The translations under genes and the position numbers were made by a program. Below, in pieces: positions 24,573-33,026 of a DNA stretch of 33,082 nucleotides (position 1 is its first letter; each line of letters begins with the position of its first letter). The stretch spans positions 1-33,082 of the forward strand of contig JAAYMU010000141.1 of assembly GCA_012521215.1 (NCBI GenBank), written 5' to 3'. The notes under the pieces were generated by a model. It was not told where the DNA came from. It made no database searches and saw nothing but the letters and a program-made list of their open reading frames with translations. The DNA comes from Peptococcaceae bacterium. Lineage in GTDB: Bacteria > Bacillota > Desulfitobacteriia > Desulfitobacteriales > Syntrophobotulaceae.

Positions 24573-26149
24573 TACTCCGTGTTAGCACCCTCTATTACTG
24601 CCTTGACACCGTTTTCCGGGTTATAAATAAGATGTTGGAGAATTCTATAAAGGGTCTCCCGATCTGTTTCCGGGCCTAACTCAGAAGCTAAAGTTTCAAC
24701 ATTGAATTTGTGGCCTTTCTTGGCCCGTAAAAAATTCAAGGCCTTATTTTTTAGTTCTATAACTTCATTGGCCTGCTTTTTGCCCAGCTCCACGGCCGGC
24801 TGGTGATAAGCATTAATATTAACGAGCAGAGCATACATGCTGACCGCTCTTTCAAATAGGGCTAACAAAACCCCAAGGGTGAACTCATTTATCTTCCGGA
24901 TGGTTATAGTTATAGACTGCCGTCCTTTGAGGGTCAGAGCTTTTCTGGTTCCCAGCAAAAAAGCCTGTAGATAATCCCCACTGCTAGAATTCTCGGCAAT
25001 TTTGGGAGAAGGATACTCCCTGTCTTTCAAGACCTCAATAAAAGTAACAAAAAAATTGTCCGGACCGTCAAGCAGCTGCTGCAAGTAAGAATGCTGGTCG
25101 GTTGAGCCTTTGTTCCCGTAGACAGCGATCCCTTGCCGGACAACTTGGCCGTCAAGATCGGTCTCCTTACCCAAGGATTCCATAATCAGCTGCTGGAGAT
25201 AAGGAGTCAGAAGCTGTAAGCGATCTTTGTAGGGAAGGATAACCATTTCTTTCCCTCCCTTACCCTCGGTAACAACATACCACATCAAAGCCAGCAAAGC
25301 TGCAGGGTTTTTAAAGGTTAGGGGCTGACGCGTTATTTCATCGCACTTGCCGGCACCTTGAAGCAATAAATCTATATCTACTCCCTGCAGAGCCAGAGGA
25401 AGCAATCCTACAGCAGATAACACCGAAGTACGTCCCCCCACCCAATCCCACATCGGGAAGCCGGCCAGCCATTGCTCTTGAAGACGGATTTTATCCAACA
25501 TGCTTCCTGCCTGGGTAATACTAACGGCATGTTTAGCAAAATCCAAACCCTTTTGACGATAAAGAATTCTAGTCTCTTCCATGGCGTTTCTGGTCTCGAT
25601 AGTTCCCCCGCTTTTGGAAATAACTATAGTTAAGGTTTGATCTAAGTTATTTTTTAACTTGTTAAATACTATGTCCATTCCGTCAGGATCTGTGTTATCA
25701 ATATAGAAGGGCTGCATTCTATCAGTTGGTTGACTTAAGGCTTGGGCTAAAAATTTGGGACCTAAACTTGAACCGCCGATACCGATAAGCAAAACATTAC
25801 TGAATGGACGGCCTCGCTCTCCGCATATAACCCCCTTATGCACCTGAGAGACAAATTCTTTAATAGCTGCAATAGTGGAAGTAATTTCTTGAGTAATCTC
25901 CGGCCTGGGAGCCAGTTCAGGGCAACGCAGCCAATAATGCCCCACCATTCTATTCTCATCCGGATTAAATATTTCACCCTGTTCCAGTTTGTTTATCTGC
26001 GCATAAACTGTGTTCATCCGGCTTTCCATCCGGGAAAAATACTGGTCTGTAAACCGGATCTTGCTAATATCCAGCTCAAGTTTAAGTTCTTCATTGCTAA
26101 ATAAATAACGGCAGAACCTTTGCCAGGAATTTGCTTGCAAACCATCCAC
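24557..26149 (-). CDS. pgi: Glucose-6-phosphate isomerase
   Basis: This 530-residue protein is of the long Pgi type. Motifs are VLLIGIGGSSLGPKFLAQAL, TIVISKSGGTIETRNAMEE (sugar-phosphate loops), MWDWVGGRTSVLSAVGLLPL and GNKGSTDQHSYLQQLLDGP, which include the family signature and catalytic residues. The C-terminal part contains AYHQPAVELGKKQANEV. It converts glucose-6-phosphate to fructose-6-phosphate. The start GTG 26149 is the only start before an in-frame stop upstream and has a weak AAAGGGG ribosome site, so the N-terminus is less certain than the rest. It is upstream of pgcA and divergent from hflX. Confidence 0.95.
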   Translation of the reverse strand: MDGLQANSWQRFCRYLFSNEELKLELDISKIRFTDQYFSRMESRMNTVYAQINKLEQGEIFNPDENRMVGHYWLRCPELAPRPEITQEITSTIAAIKEFVSQVHKGVICGERGRPFSNVLLIGIGGSSLGPKFLAQALSQPTDRMQPFYIDNTDPDGMDIVFNKLKNNLDQTLTIVISKSGGTIETRNAMEETRILYRQKGLDFAKHAVSITQAGSMLDKIRLQEQWLAGFPMWDWVGGRTSVLSAVGLLPLALQGVDIDLLLQGAGKCDEITRQPLTFKNPAALLALMWYVVTEGKGGKEMVILPYKDRLQLLTPYLQQLIMESLGKETDLDGQVVRQGIAVYGNKGSTDQHSYLQQLLDGPDNFFVTFIEVLKDREYPSPKIAENSSSGDYLQAFLLGTRKALTLKGRQSITITIRKINEFTLGVLLALFERAVSMYALLVNINAYHQPAVELGKKQANEVIELKNKALNFLRAKKGHKFNVETLASELGPETDRETLYRILQHLIYNPENGVKAVIEGANTEYYACV

Positions 26150-26263
26150 CCCTTTGCCTGAGCTTGTATCCTTATCTTACCAATTTATATCCAAGTCTGA
26201 AAGACCCCGGAGAATATTTGACTTCTGCATAGGTACATGTGTTTTAATATTATTTGAGAATAA

Positions 26264-26291
26264 TTGGTTTCTAATACATAGGGACTATATA
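26264..26291 (+). promoter_or_regulatory. Candidate promoter for hflX
   Basis: TTGGTT (26264-26269) and TATATA (26286-26291) are 16 nt apart, with a predicted start inside the tandem repeat at 26294-26339. The -35 box is poor and the 5' leader would be about 130 nt. Confidence 0.3.
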
Positions 26292-26293
26292 GA

Positions 26294-26339
26294 TAAAACA
26301 TAGTCTAAGAAATTGCTAAAACATAGTCTGAGAAACTGC
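26294..26339. repeat. Two-copy 23-bp tandem repeat in the pgi-hflX divergent region
   Basis: TAAAACATAGTCT followed by AAGAAATTGC (26294-26316) is repeated directly at 26317-26339 with two transitions (A to G, T to C). It could be a regulatory direct repeat or a simple duplication. Confidence 0.85.
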
Positions 26340-26428
26340 CCAAAGGCTTTTTCCATAAATTCACTATAGTATTTGCGAATTGAATAGTAATATTAGAATA
26401 GAGGAATAAAATAATCAATCAAGGTTAT

Positions 26429-28228
26429 ATGAAAGAAGTATACGGTAACACTAAAGGTTTGAAAAAAAATATTCTGCTGGAGCTGGCCAACCTCTATACC
26501 CTGACCGTCCCTCAAGAACACCTCTGGTCCCTTGAACTGATAGAAAGGATTTCCTACCTTTCGTCGCTGATAAACCGGGAGATAGCTCTTTATTTGGATC
26601 GCCGGGGACATGTCCTGGAGGTAAGCGTTGGGGATCATCAGAAGGTAACTCTGGGCGAGGTAGAAGGTAAGCGAAACATTCACCGGCTTTCCGGGATTCG
26701 CTGCCTGCATACTCATCCTAACGGGAGCGGCCGCTTGTCTGCTGTAGATATCAACGCCTTAAAAAAACTGCGCCTTGACGCCATGACAGCCGTAGGAATT
26801 GTAAATGGGCGGGCTCAAGAGTTATACACCGGCCTTATTTGGCCTGACGACCAGGAAGAAGTGAAAATTTTTGGCCCTTATAAGCCTAGTAAGGCGGATT
26901 TCAGTAGCTTGAACCGTTTAATCAGGAAAGCCGATCGTCGGCTGCGCCTGACCCCGGTGAGTAATGAAGTTTCTAAAGAAAGAGCCATCGTAGTAGGAAT
27001 TCAAACCCCCGATTCCTACTTGGACAGCTTAACCGAAGCTGAAATTTCTCTGGCTGAACTGAAAGAACTGGCAAAAACCGCGGGAGCTCAGGTCGTAGGA
27101 GAAGTAAAGCAAAAACGAAACAGTCCTAATTCTTCGACAATTATTGGTCAAGGCAAACTGGAAGAACTTCGGCTTATGGTCCAAGCCTTAAGCGCCGATT
27201 TAGTGATAATCGACACCGAATTATCGGGAACCCAGCAACGTAACATAGAAAAGTCCATTGGCTGCAAAGTAATAAGCCGTACAGCTCTCATTCTGGATAT
27301 TTTTGCCCAGCGAGCTCGTTCCAAGGAAGGTAAACTGCAAGTAGAACTGGCCCAACTAGAATACAGACTACCGCGACTCATGGGAACGGGACTGGTACTC
27401 TCTCGCTTGGGAGGTGGAATCGGTACCCGCGGCCCCGGTGAAACCAAGCTGGAAACGGACCGCCGTCATATCAGGGCTCGCATTGCCCATTTAAAAAATG
27501 AACTGGATGCTATCAGTAAGCAGAGAAATGTTTTACGCCGCAACCGCCAAAAAAACAAAATTCCACTTGTTTCTTTGGTGGGCTATACCAATGCCGGCAA
27601 ATCAACCTTACTCAATACTTTATGCTCAACGCAAGTACTGGCGGAAGATAAACTGTTTGCCACCCTTGATACCACGGTCCGTAAACTACCTCTGTCTAAC
27701 GACCGGACCGTCCTAATGGCAGATACAGTCGGCTTTATTCGCAAACTGCCGCCCGGCTTACTCGACGCCTTTAAATCCACCTTGGAAGAGGTTGTTCTGG
27801 CAGATTTAATCTTAATTGTGGCCGATGCCTCTGATCCTCAGGTTGAAGTTCAAATAAGAATTGTGGATGAGATCCTGGCCGAACTTAAAGCCGAAACCAA
27901 GCCCACTCTCATCGTTCTAAACAAGATTGATCTTCTAACAACAAAAAATCCGCTCTCCCTTCCTTTGGGAAACCGGACGATTATCGAAGTATCGGCTAAA
28001 ACGGGACAAGGTTTGGAATTGTTAAAAGCAACCATAGAAAACACTCTTTTTGGCCGGCGGATCCAGCTAAGTTTAATGATTCCTTATAGCGAAGGAGGAA
28101 TGTTAGCCTTTCTTTATGATCAAACTAAAGTGTTGGAAGAAACATTTAAGGAACAGGGGACTTTACTGAAAGTAGAGCTGGAAAAATCCCTGCTGGAAAA
28201 AGTAGCTAAATATAGAGTATACAATTAG
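26429..28228 (+). CDS. hflX: GTPase HflX with N-terminal JAMM-like domain
   Basis: The C-terminal 420 residues are HflX: the HflX N-domain (QVVGEVKQKRNSPNSSTIIG, then GTQQRNIEKSIGCKVISRTA), a Gly-rich GGGIGTRGPGETKLETDRR segment, and a G domain with GYTNAGKS (385-392), DTVGFIRKLP (432-441) and NKID (498-501). HflX binds the 50S subunit and splits stalled ribosomes. The first 180 residues are an extra domain beyond the usual 420-430. They contain HTHPNGSGRLSAVD, with H94-x-H96-x7-S104-x2-D107 and an upstream E51, matching the spacing of JAMM/RadC metalloprotease-fold sites. ATG 26429 has AAGG 4 nt upstream. It is divergent from pgi and converges on the hydrogenase cluster. Confidence 0.93.
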   Translation: MKEVYGNTKGLKKNILLELANLYTLTVPQEHLWSLELIERISYLSSLINREIALYLDRRGHVLEVSVGDHQKVTLGEVEGKRNIHRLSGIRCLHTHPNGSGRLSAVDINALKKLRLDAMTAVGIVNGRAQELYTGLIWPDDQEEVKIFGPYKPSKADFSSLNRLIRKADRRLRLTPVSNEVSKERAIVVGIQTPDSYLDSLTEAEISLAELKELAKTAGAQVVGEVKQKRNSPNSSTIIGQGKLEELRLMVQALSADLVIIDTELSGTQQRNIEKSIGCKVISRTALILDIFAQRARSKEGKLQVELAQLEYRLPRLMGTGLVLSRLGGGIGTRGPGETKLETDRRHIRARIAHLKNELDAISKQRNVLRRNRQKNKIPLVSLVGYTNAGKSTLLNTLCSTQVLAEDKLFATLDTTVRKLPLSNDRTVLMADTVGFIRKLPPGLLDAFKSTLEEVVLADLILIVADASDPQVEVQIRIVDEILAELKAETKPTLIVLNKIDLLTTKNPLSLPLGNRTIIEVSAKTGQGLELLKATIENTLFGRRIQLSLMIPYSEGGMLAFLYDQTKVLEETFKEQGTLLKVELEKSLLEKVAKYRVYN

Positions 28229-28240
28229 ATTTATCAATAT

Positions 28241-29398
28241 TTATCTCCGATGCAGGAGGATAATTTTTCCCATATCCTTTAATTTCTGCATTAGTAAATT
28301 AACAATAGTCTGCCGGGGCAAAACTCCCAATTGTTTAAAGGAAATATTATCATGCCCCGGGTTGCTGGCACCGCCTACAAAAAAATTTATGAAATCAGCT
28401 TCTAACATCATATTGCTCAGATCACTGACGCAAGTCCCACTCTCATAATTTTTCGGATCCTCATCCAAAATATTATAGACCTGATTTAGGGTAACCGCGC
28501 CTTCGGTGACCAGGTCGATTCCTTTAATGCTATATCTTGGAGGCTGAGCAAAGGAAGAGGATAAGGAAAGAATCTCAACCGGTTCTCCCACAACTCTGGC
28601 TACTATTTCGGAGGTAGTCGAACCGCAAACAACTCTATAGCCTTCCCGGCTAAGAAAATCGTGTACAAAACTCTCGTCTTCGCTCGGGTAAACAGCCGGT
28701 CCGGTCATCAAGTTTAAAACCTTGGCCTGTCGGCAGTTCAATACCGCAAGGGAAGCATCGTCTGCAAAAACTCCTCCGGAAAGCCGGCATGCTTTGTCCA
28801 TTATATCCTGAGCCGCTTCCATCAGAGATTTACCTCTATAAAGGGCAGTATTAAGAAAGGAATTAACACCCTCCACGCCCCAGCCTAAGCCCGGATTTTC
28901 TCCCAAGCCGGCCTGAGTTATACCGTCAGTCATGAGTAGCAGGGCTTCCCCATCACGAAGCATGCCGGTCGATTCTTTGACCGGTTCCTCGGCCAGGGTA
29001 ATATCCCTGGAAGCCATTATCTCCGCTCCGTTCCTATTAATCATCAAAGGTTCAGGGCTATCATAAGACAATACGGTATACTGGCCGTTATTTAGGATCC
29101 AGGCTACTGTAAAAGCGGCATAAGGAATATCCTTCTGCGTTCTGGCCTTATGCATCATAGACAAGACCGTTTCACAGGACTTAAATAAAGAGATTCCCGA
29201 CTCCAGAAGCCATAAAAGACGGTGGGCGCACATAGTAGCAGCAATGTTGGCTTTAATGCCTGAACCTAAGCCATCGCAAAGTATAAAAATGGTATGTTCA
29301 AAGGTCCTCTTACAGAGATAATAATCTCCACAGGTCCGATTACCCATCTTACTCGCTTGCTTAACCGCATCCTCAACATAAAGCCATTTAGCTTTCAT
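28241..29398 (-). CDS. SpoIIE/PP2C-type serine/threonine phosphatase linked to HydS
   Basis: This protein of 385 residues has PP2C/SpoIIE metal-binding motifs in order: GDYYLCK (D25), LCDGLGSGIKAN (D42), LLMTDGITQAG (D158) and FADDASLAVL (D213-D214). About 160 further residues (from about 225) have no motif I recognise. The family dephosphorylates serine or threonine in partner proteins. ATG 29398 lies inside the hydS 3' end, an 11-bp overlap suggesting translational coupling. The pairing with a PAS-containing hydrogenase-like protein fits the known sensory-hydrogenase arrangement, so an output role is likely, but the target protein is not in view. Confidence 0.85.
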   Translation of the reverse strand: MKAKWLYVEDAVKQASKMGNRTCGDYYLCKRTFEHTIFILCDGLGSGIKANIAATMCAHRLLWLLESGISLFKSCETVLSMMHKARTQKDIPYAAFTVAWILNNGQYTVLSYDSPEPLMINRNGAEIMASRDITLAEEPVKESTGMLRDGEALLLMTDGITQAGLGENPGLGWGVEGVNSFLNTALYRGKSLMEAAQDIMDKACRLSGGVFADDASLAVLNCRQAKVLNLMTGPAVYPSEDESFVHDFLSREGYRVVCGSTTSEIVARVVGEPVEILSLSSSFAQPPRYSIKGIDLVTEGAVTLNQVYNILDEDPKNYESGTCVSDLSNMMLEADFINFFVGGASNPGHDNISFKQLGVLPRQTIVNLLMQKLKDMGKIILLHRR

Positions 29399-31163
29399 AA
29401 GTGCCCATCAGCCTTTCTACTAATTCCTCACTGCGGGCGGTGCTTTCCCCTAAAAATTTAGCCATGGTTTGAGCTACCTTGATCTGGTGCTCCAAGAGTT
29501 CTTGGGCTTTCTTAATAGTTTGTGTTTTTAATTCTTCCATCTTGGCCTCGGTCACCAGCATTCCCGTAACATCGGTATAAATACCAACATACTGGTTTTC
29601 TTCATACAAGCGGTAGACCAACTGGTGAAACTCCCGGCCATAACAGGATACGATCGCTGAGGTATATTCCTTAACCCCGGTTGCTACTTTTTCAAAATTT
29701 TGGGCATCAAGCAAATAGGAAATATTCCTGCCGATCAAATGTTTCCCACATATAAAATAATCACAAAAAGAAGCATTCATAGCAAGAATATTCAAAGCTT
29801 TATCAAGGATGACTATTCCACTGGGACTGCTGTCCATAATTTTATCTGCTCTCTGCTCAGCCAGCTTGCGCATATAGGGGATGCACATTTCAATTCCCGC
29901 CATGCCCCTTAACACAGCCTTGGCTTTTTCCCGACAACTGGAATACCCACAGGCACCACAGTTCAATCTGCTTTCGGGATCAGCCTTATCCATCTTGGCA
30001 AATACCTGATTTATTTGCTCCTCGCGGAAATCCTCCCCAATATTTTCTTTAGGAGTAAAGACCGCGGTCAAACCAAGATCCAAATCATTAAAGTCCTTTA
30101 ACTCATCAAACTCATGTTCTTCCTCAGACCGGTCAACCGGAGGCTTGGACTCGCTTTCTGAATCTATACCTGCAGCCGGTAAATCGAATTTACCGGCTGC
30201 AGAATTTATGAGATTGGCTCGCCGCTCAAAAAGGTTAATCTCAAGGTTAATACCTAAACCATTGATACAACCTTCACTGCACATCAAAGGCTCTACAATC
30301 TCTAAATCGTTGAGGGTATTACCTAGCTCAAACAACAGTTTAACATTATCCATGCCACTGAGATGCATTATTTCTCTTTGGGTCCCGTCCTGCGCTATAC
30401 CCATAGTTTTCAGCATTCCCCCGGGCAAGGGAAACAGTCTGGCATGACCAGGCTTAAGGCAATTGTCAAAGTTATCCGGAGGACAATCCTCCAGCAGGAT
30501 ATTTTCTCTGGCCAGCCACTGGTTAAGTTCGCTGAAAGTTAAGACCACGTCTACATCCCCATAATAGGCGGGGCGTTCGGCTTCTTGTTTTTTGGCTAGA
30601 CAAGGACCGATAAAAACCACTTTAATGTCCGGCCCATAGTATTTTTTAAGGAATCTGGCATGGGCAATCATCGGGGAAACAACAGGGAAAAGTTTATTAA
30701 GGTGCTCCGGACAATACTTCTCTACATAATTAACTACTGCCGGACAAGCGGTACAAACAGACATCTCCGAAGAGGAAGAACTCATAATTTTTGTCGTTTG
30801 TTGGGCTACAATCCTGGCCCCTTCTGCCGTTTCCGCAACTTTGAAAAAGCCCAAACGGCGCAAGGCAGAAGGCAGTCTTTGCCCTTTCCGACTACCATAA
30901 ACGGCGCTGAAGGATGGTGCCACACTGGCTATAACTTTTCTCGCTAGCACAAGTTCCGCTGCGGACTCGATATCATTGCGGTAAATTTTGGCATGCTGGG
31001 GACATTCCCGCACACAGGTACCGCATAATATGCAGCGCTTGGCATCAACATATGCCTGATTATCCTTAATGCCAATAGCTTTGACCGGGCATATCCTCAC
31101 ACAGCGATAACAATCCCTGCATTTGGCTGATAAGGTTCTCAGAATCGCTTTAGCCCCGTCCAT
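29388..31163 (-). CDS. hydS: HydS-like sensory [FeFe] hydrogenase with PAS domain
   Basis: The 591 residues carry two N-terminal [4Fe-4S] motifs (C15,C18,C21,C25 and C44,C47,C50,C54). The H-cluster domain has L1 CTACPA (C140), L2 IGPCLAKKQEA (C188) and L3 EPLMCSEGCINGLG (C295,C299). A NCGACGYSSC Fe-S motif (C402,C405,C410,C427), a PAS domain (about 440-535) and a C-terminal coiled region follow. In catalytic enzymes L1 is TSCCP; here alanine (A139) replaces the proton-relay cysteine and L2 has Gly instead of Met before Pro-Cys. This is the pattern described for sensory group C HydS proteins, so slow catalysis and signalling are inferred. ATG 31163 has AGGAG with a 7-nt spacer, while the ATG at 31187 has none. 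It follows hydA by 52 bp. Confidence 0.9.
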   Translation of the reverse strand: MDGAKAILRTLSAKCRDCYRCVRICPVKAIGIKDNQAYVDAKRCILCGTCVRECPQHAKIYRNDIESAAELVLARKVIASVAPSFSAVYGSRKGQRLPSALRRLGFFKVAETAEGARIVAQQTTKIMSSSSSEMSVCTACPAVVNYVEKYCPEHLNKLFPVVSPMIAHARFLKKYYGPDIKVVFIGPCLAKKQEAERPAYYGDVDVVLTFSELNQWLARENILLEDCPPDNFDNCLKPGHARLFPLPGGMLKTMGIAQDGTQREIMHLSGMDNVKLLFELGNTLNDLEIVEPLMCSEGCINGLGINLEINLFERRANLINSAAGKFDLPAAGIDSESESKPPVDRSEEEHEFDELKDFNDLDLGLTAVFTPKENIGEDFREEQINQVFAKMDKADPESRLNCGACGYSSCREKAKAVLRGMAGIEMCIPYMRKLAEQRADKIMDSSPSGIVILDKALNILAMNASFCDYFICGKHLIGRNISYLLDAQNFEKVATGVKEYTSAIVSCYGREFHQLVYRLYEENQYVGIYTDVTGMLVTEAKMEELKTQTIKKAQELLEHQIKVAQTMAKFLGESTARSEELVERLMGTYES

Positions 31164-31215
31164 GAAACCACTCCTTTGGCCGGACATTTTTGGCTAGTAA
31201 CAGCTTGGGATTATA

Positions 31216-32949
31216 CTACCCGTTCTTTCTAGCCTGGTAAGAGGTGTGCAATAGTTCATGGGCAATCTCACTGCCCGGATGCTTAAACAAGGTATTGTAA
31301 AGGTCAGTCACATAAGGATTGTCCTGGGGTTTGTGCAATTGCAACGTTTTTTCACTGTCATAAAGACTGGCAGTTCTTTTGGCTTTAACACATAGATCCT
31401 TGGTAACCGGCTGTCCTCCACCATTTATGCATCCACCCGGACAAGCCATGACTTCGATTAAATCATAATGAACCTCTCCGCTTTTGATTTTTTCAATCAG
31501 CTTTTTAGCATTACCCAAACCGCTGACTACAGCCAGGGTTAATGTTTTTTCTCCCAGCTCAACCCTAACTTCCCGTACTTCATCCTTTCCACGGACGCAT
31601 TCAAATACATAGTTGTGGTTGCCGTTGTTCTTTTGGCCTTGAATTTTTTCGCTAACATATCTTAAAACGGCCTCCGAAACTCCACCTGAATTGCCAAAGA
31701 TCACACCGCCACCTGTTTTAAAACCAAAGGGCAGATCAAAGGAATCCTTAGGCAACTGGCTGAAATTCAGGCCCATTTCTTTAATCATTAACGCTAATTC
31801 CTGGGTAGTCAACACATAATCGACATCCCTAACAGAATCTTGGCTAAATTCAGGCCTTAAAGCTTCGCTCTTCTTAGCGGTGCACGGCATAATGGACACC
31901 ACTACAATATCTTCTTTTTTAAGATTTTTGCTGGCCGCCAGGCGGTTTTTAACAACAGAACCCATCATTTGCTGCGGGGATCTACAGGTAGACAGATGGG
32001 GTAAAAACTCTGGGTAATACTGTTCGGCAAAACTAACCCATGCCGGACAGCAGGAAGTAAACTGCGGAATATTTTCTCCTTTTTCTATGCGCCCTAAAAA
32101 TTCCTCCGCTTCCTCGACAACTGTTAAGTCCGCAGCGAAAGAAGTATCATACACAGCATCAAAGCCCATGGTTCTTAGAGCGGACACAATCTGGGGCGTG
32201 GTCAAGGTTCCGGCTTCCATATGGAAACTTTCTCCTAAGGATACCCTGACAGCCGGAGCTAGTTGAGCCACAACCATTTTCCCCGGGTCATGAATTGCAT
32301 CCCAAACCTCATCAATATTAGGTTTGGGGTGCAAGGCTCCGGTAGGACATACCCTGGCACATTGCCCGCAATTAACACACTCCACTTCTGCCAAATCTTT
32401 GCCAAAGTAAGGAGTTACCTTGGCGTGAGAACCGCGAAAAGCAAAATCAATGGCCCCTACTCCCTGGATCTCGTTGCACATCCGGACACAGTCCCCACAA
32501 AGAATACATTTGTTGGGTTCACGCACCAAAGAGGGGGATGATTCATCTATCTTAACCCTTTCAAATCCTTGGGAAAAGCGAATATGAGTTACTCCCATTC
32601 TACGGGCCAATGTTTGCAGCTGACAGTCTCCTCCCTTAACGCAGGTTGGGCAAGCGCTTTCATGACTGGCCAGGATGAGTTCCAGGATCATTTTACGAAT
32701 CTTACGCAATTCTTTGGTATTAGTATTAACAACCATTCCTTCTTCGGGCTTAATGGAACAAGCCGGCTGCAGACCCCTACCCTCTATTTCAACTAAACAT
32801 AGTCGACAGGCGCCGTAGATGCTCATCTCCGAGTGATAGCAAAAAGTGGGTAACTCAATATTAGCCTTGCGTATTACTTCCAGGAGGTTTCTCTCATCTT
32901 CGATCAACACCTTAATATTGTCTACAGTTAATAATCTATCTTTACTCAT
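31216..32949 (-). CDS. hydA: [FeFe] hydrogenase catalytic subunit (CpI/HydA-like)
   Basis: The 577 residues follow the CpI layout: [2Fe-2S] ligands C37, C48, C51, C64; a His-ligated cluster H96, C100, C103, C109; and two [4Fe-4S] motifs C148-C158 and C191-C201. The H-cluster domain has L1 TSCCPAW (C300 proton relay, C301 ligand), L2 MPCTAKKSEA (C356) and L3 VMACPGGCINGGGQ (C503, C507). It should catalyse reversible proton reduction. The form is typical of NADH-dependent or bifurcating subunits, whose partners would lie beyond the window end. ATG 32949 has AGGAG with an 8-nt spacer; the frame to 32985 has none. Confidence 0.96.
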   Translation of the reverse strand: MSKDRLLTVDNIKVLIEDERNLLEVIRKANIELPTFCYHSEMSIYGACRLCLVEIEGRGLQPACSIKPEEGMVVNTNTKELRKIRKMILELILASHESACPTCVKGGDCQLQTLARRMGVTHIRFSQGFERVKIDESSPSLVREPNKCILCGDCVRMCNEIQGVGAIDFAFRGSHAKVTPYFGKDLAEVECVNCGQCARVCPTGALHPKPNIDEVWDAIHDPGKMVVAQLAPAVRVSLGESFHMEAGTLTTPQIVSALRTMGFDAVYDTSFAADLTVVEEAEEFLGRIEKGENIPQFTSCCPAWVSFAEQYYPEFLPHLSTCRSPQQMMGSVVKNRLAASKNLKKEDIVVVSIMPCTAKKSEALRPEFSQDSVRDVDYVLTTQELALMIKEMGLNFSQLPKDSFDLPFGFKTGGGVIFGNSGGVSEAVLRYVSEKIQGQKNNGNHNYVFECVRGKDEVREVRVELGEKTLTLAVVSGLGNAKKLIEKIKSGEVHYDLIEVMACPGGCINGGGQPVTKDLCVKAKRTASLYDSEKTLQLHKPQDNPYVTDLYNTLFKHPGSEIAHELLHTSYQARKNG

Positions 32950-32987
32950 GCTCAACACTCCTCGTATAATATGTTTTGAAATCAAAA

Positions 32988-33016
32988 TTTATAGAATTTC
33001 CAATTGAGTTTACTAA
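32988..33016 (-). promoter_or_regulatory. Candidate promoter for hydA-hydS-phosphatase
   Basis: TTAGTA (33011-33016) and TATAAA (32988-32993) are 17 nt apart on the minus strand, giving a leader of about 30 nt to hydA. The -35 box is weak. Confidence 0.35.
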
Positions 33017-33026
33017 CGTTGGCCTG

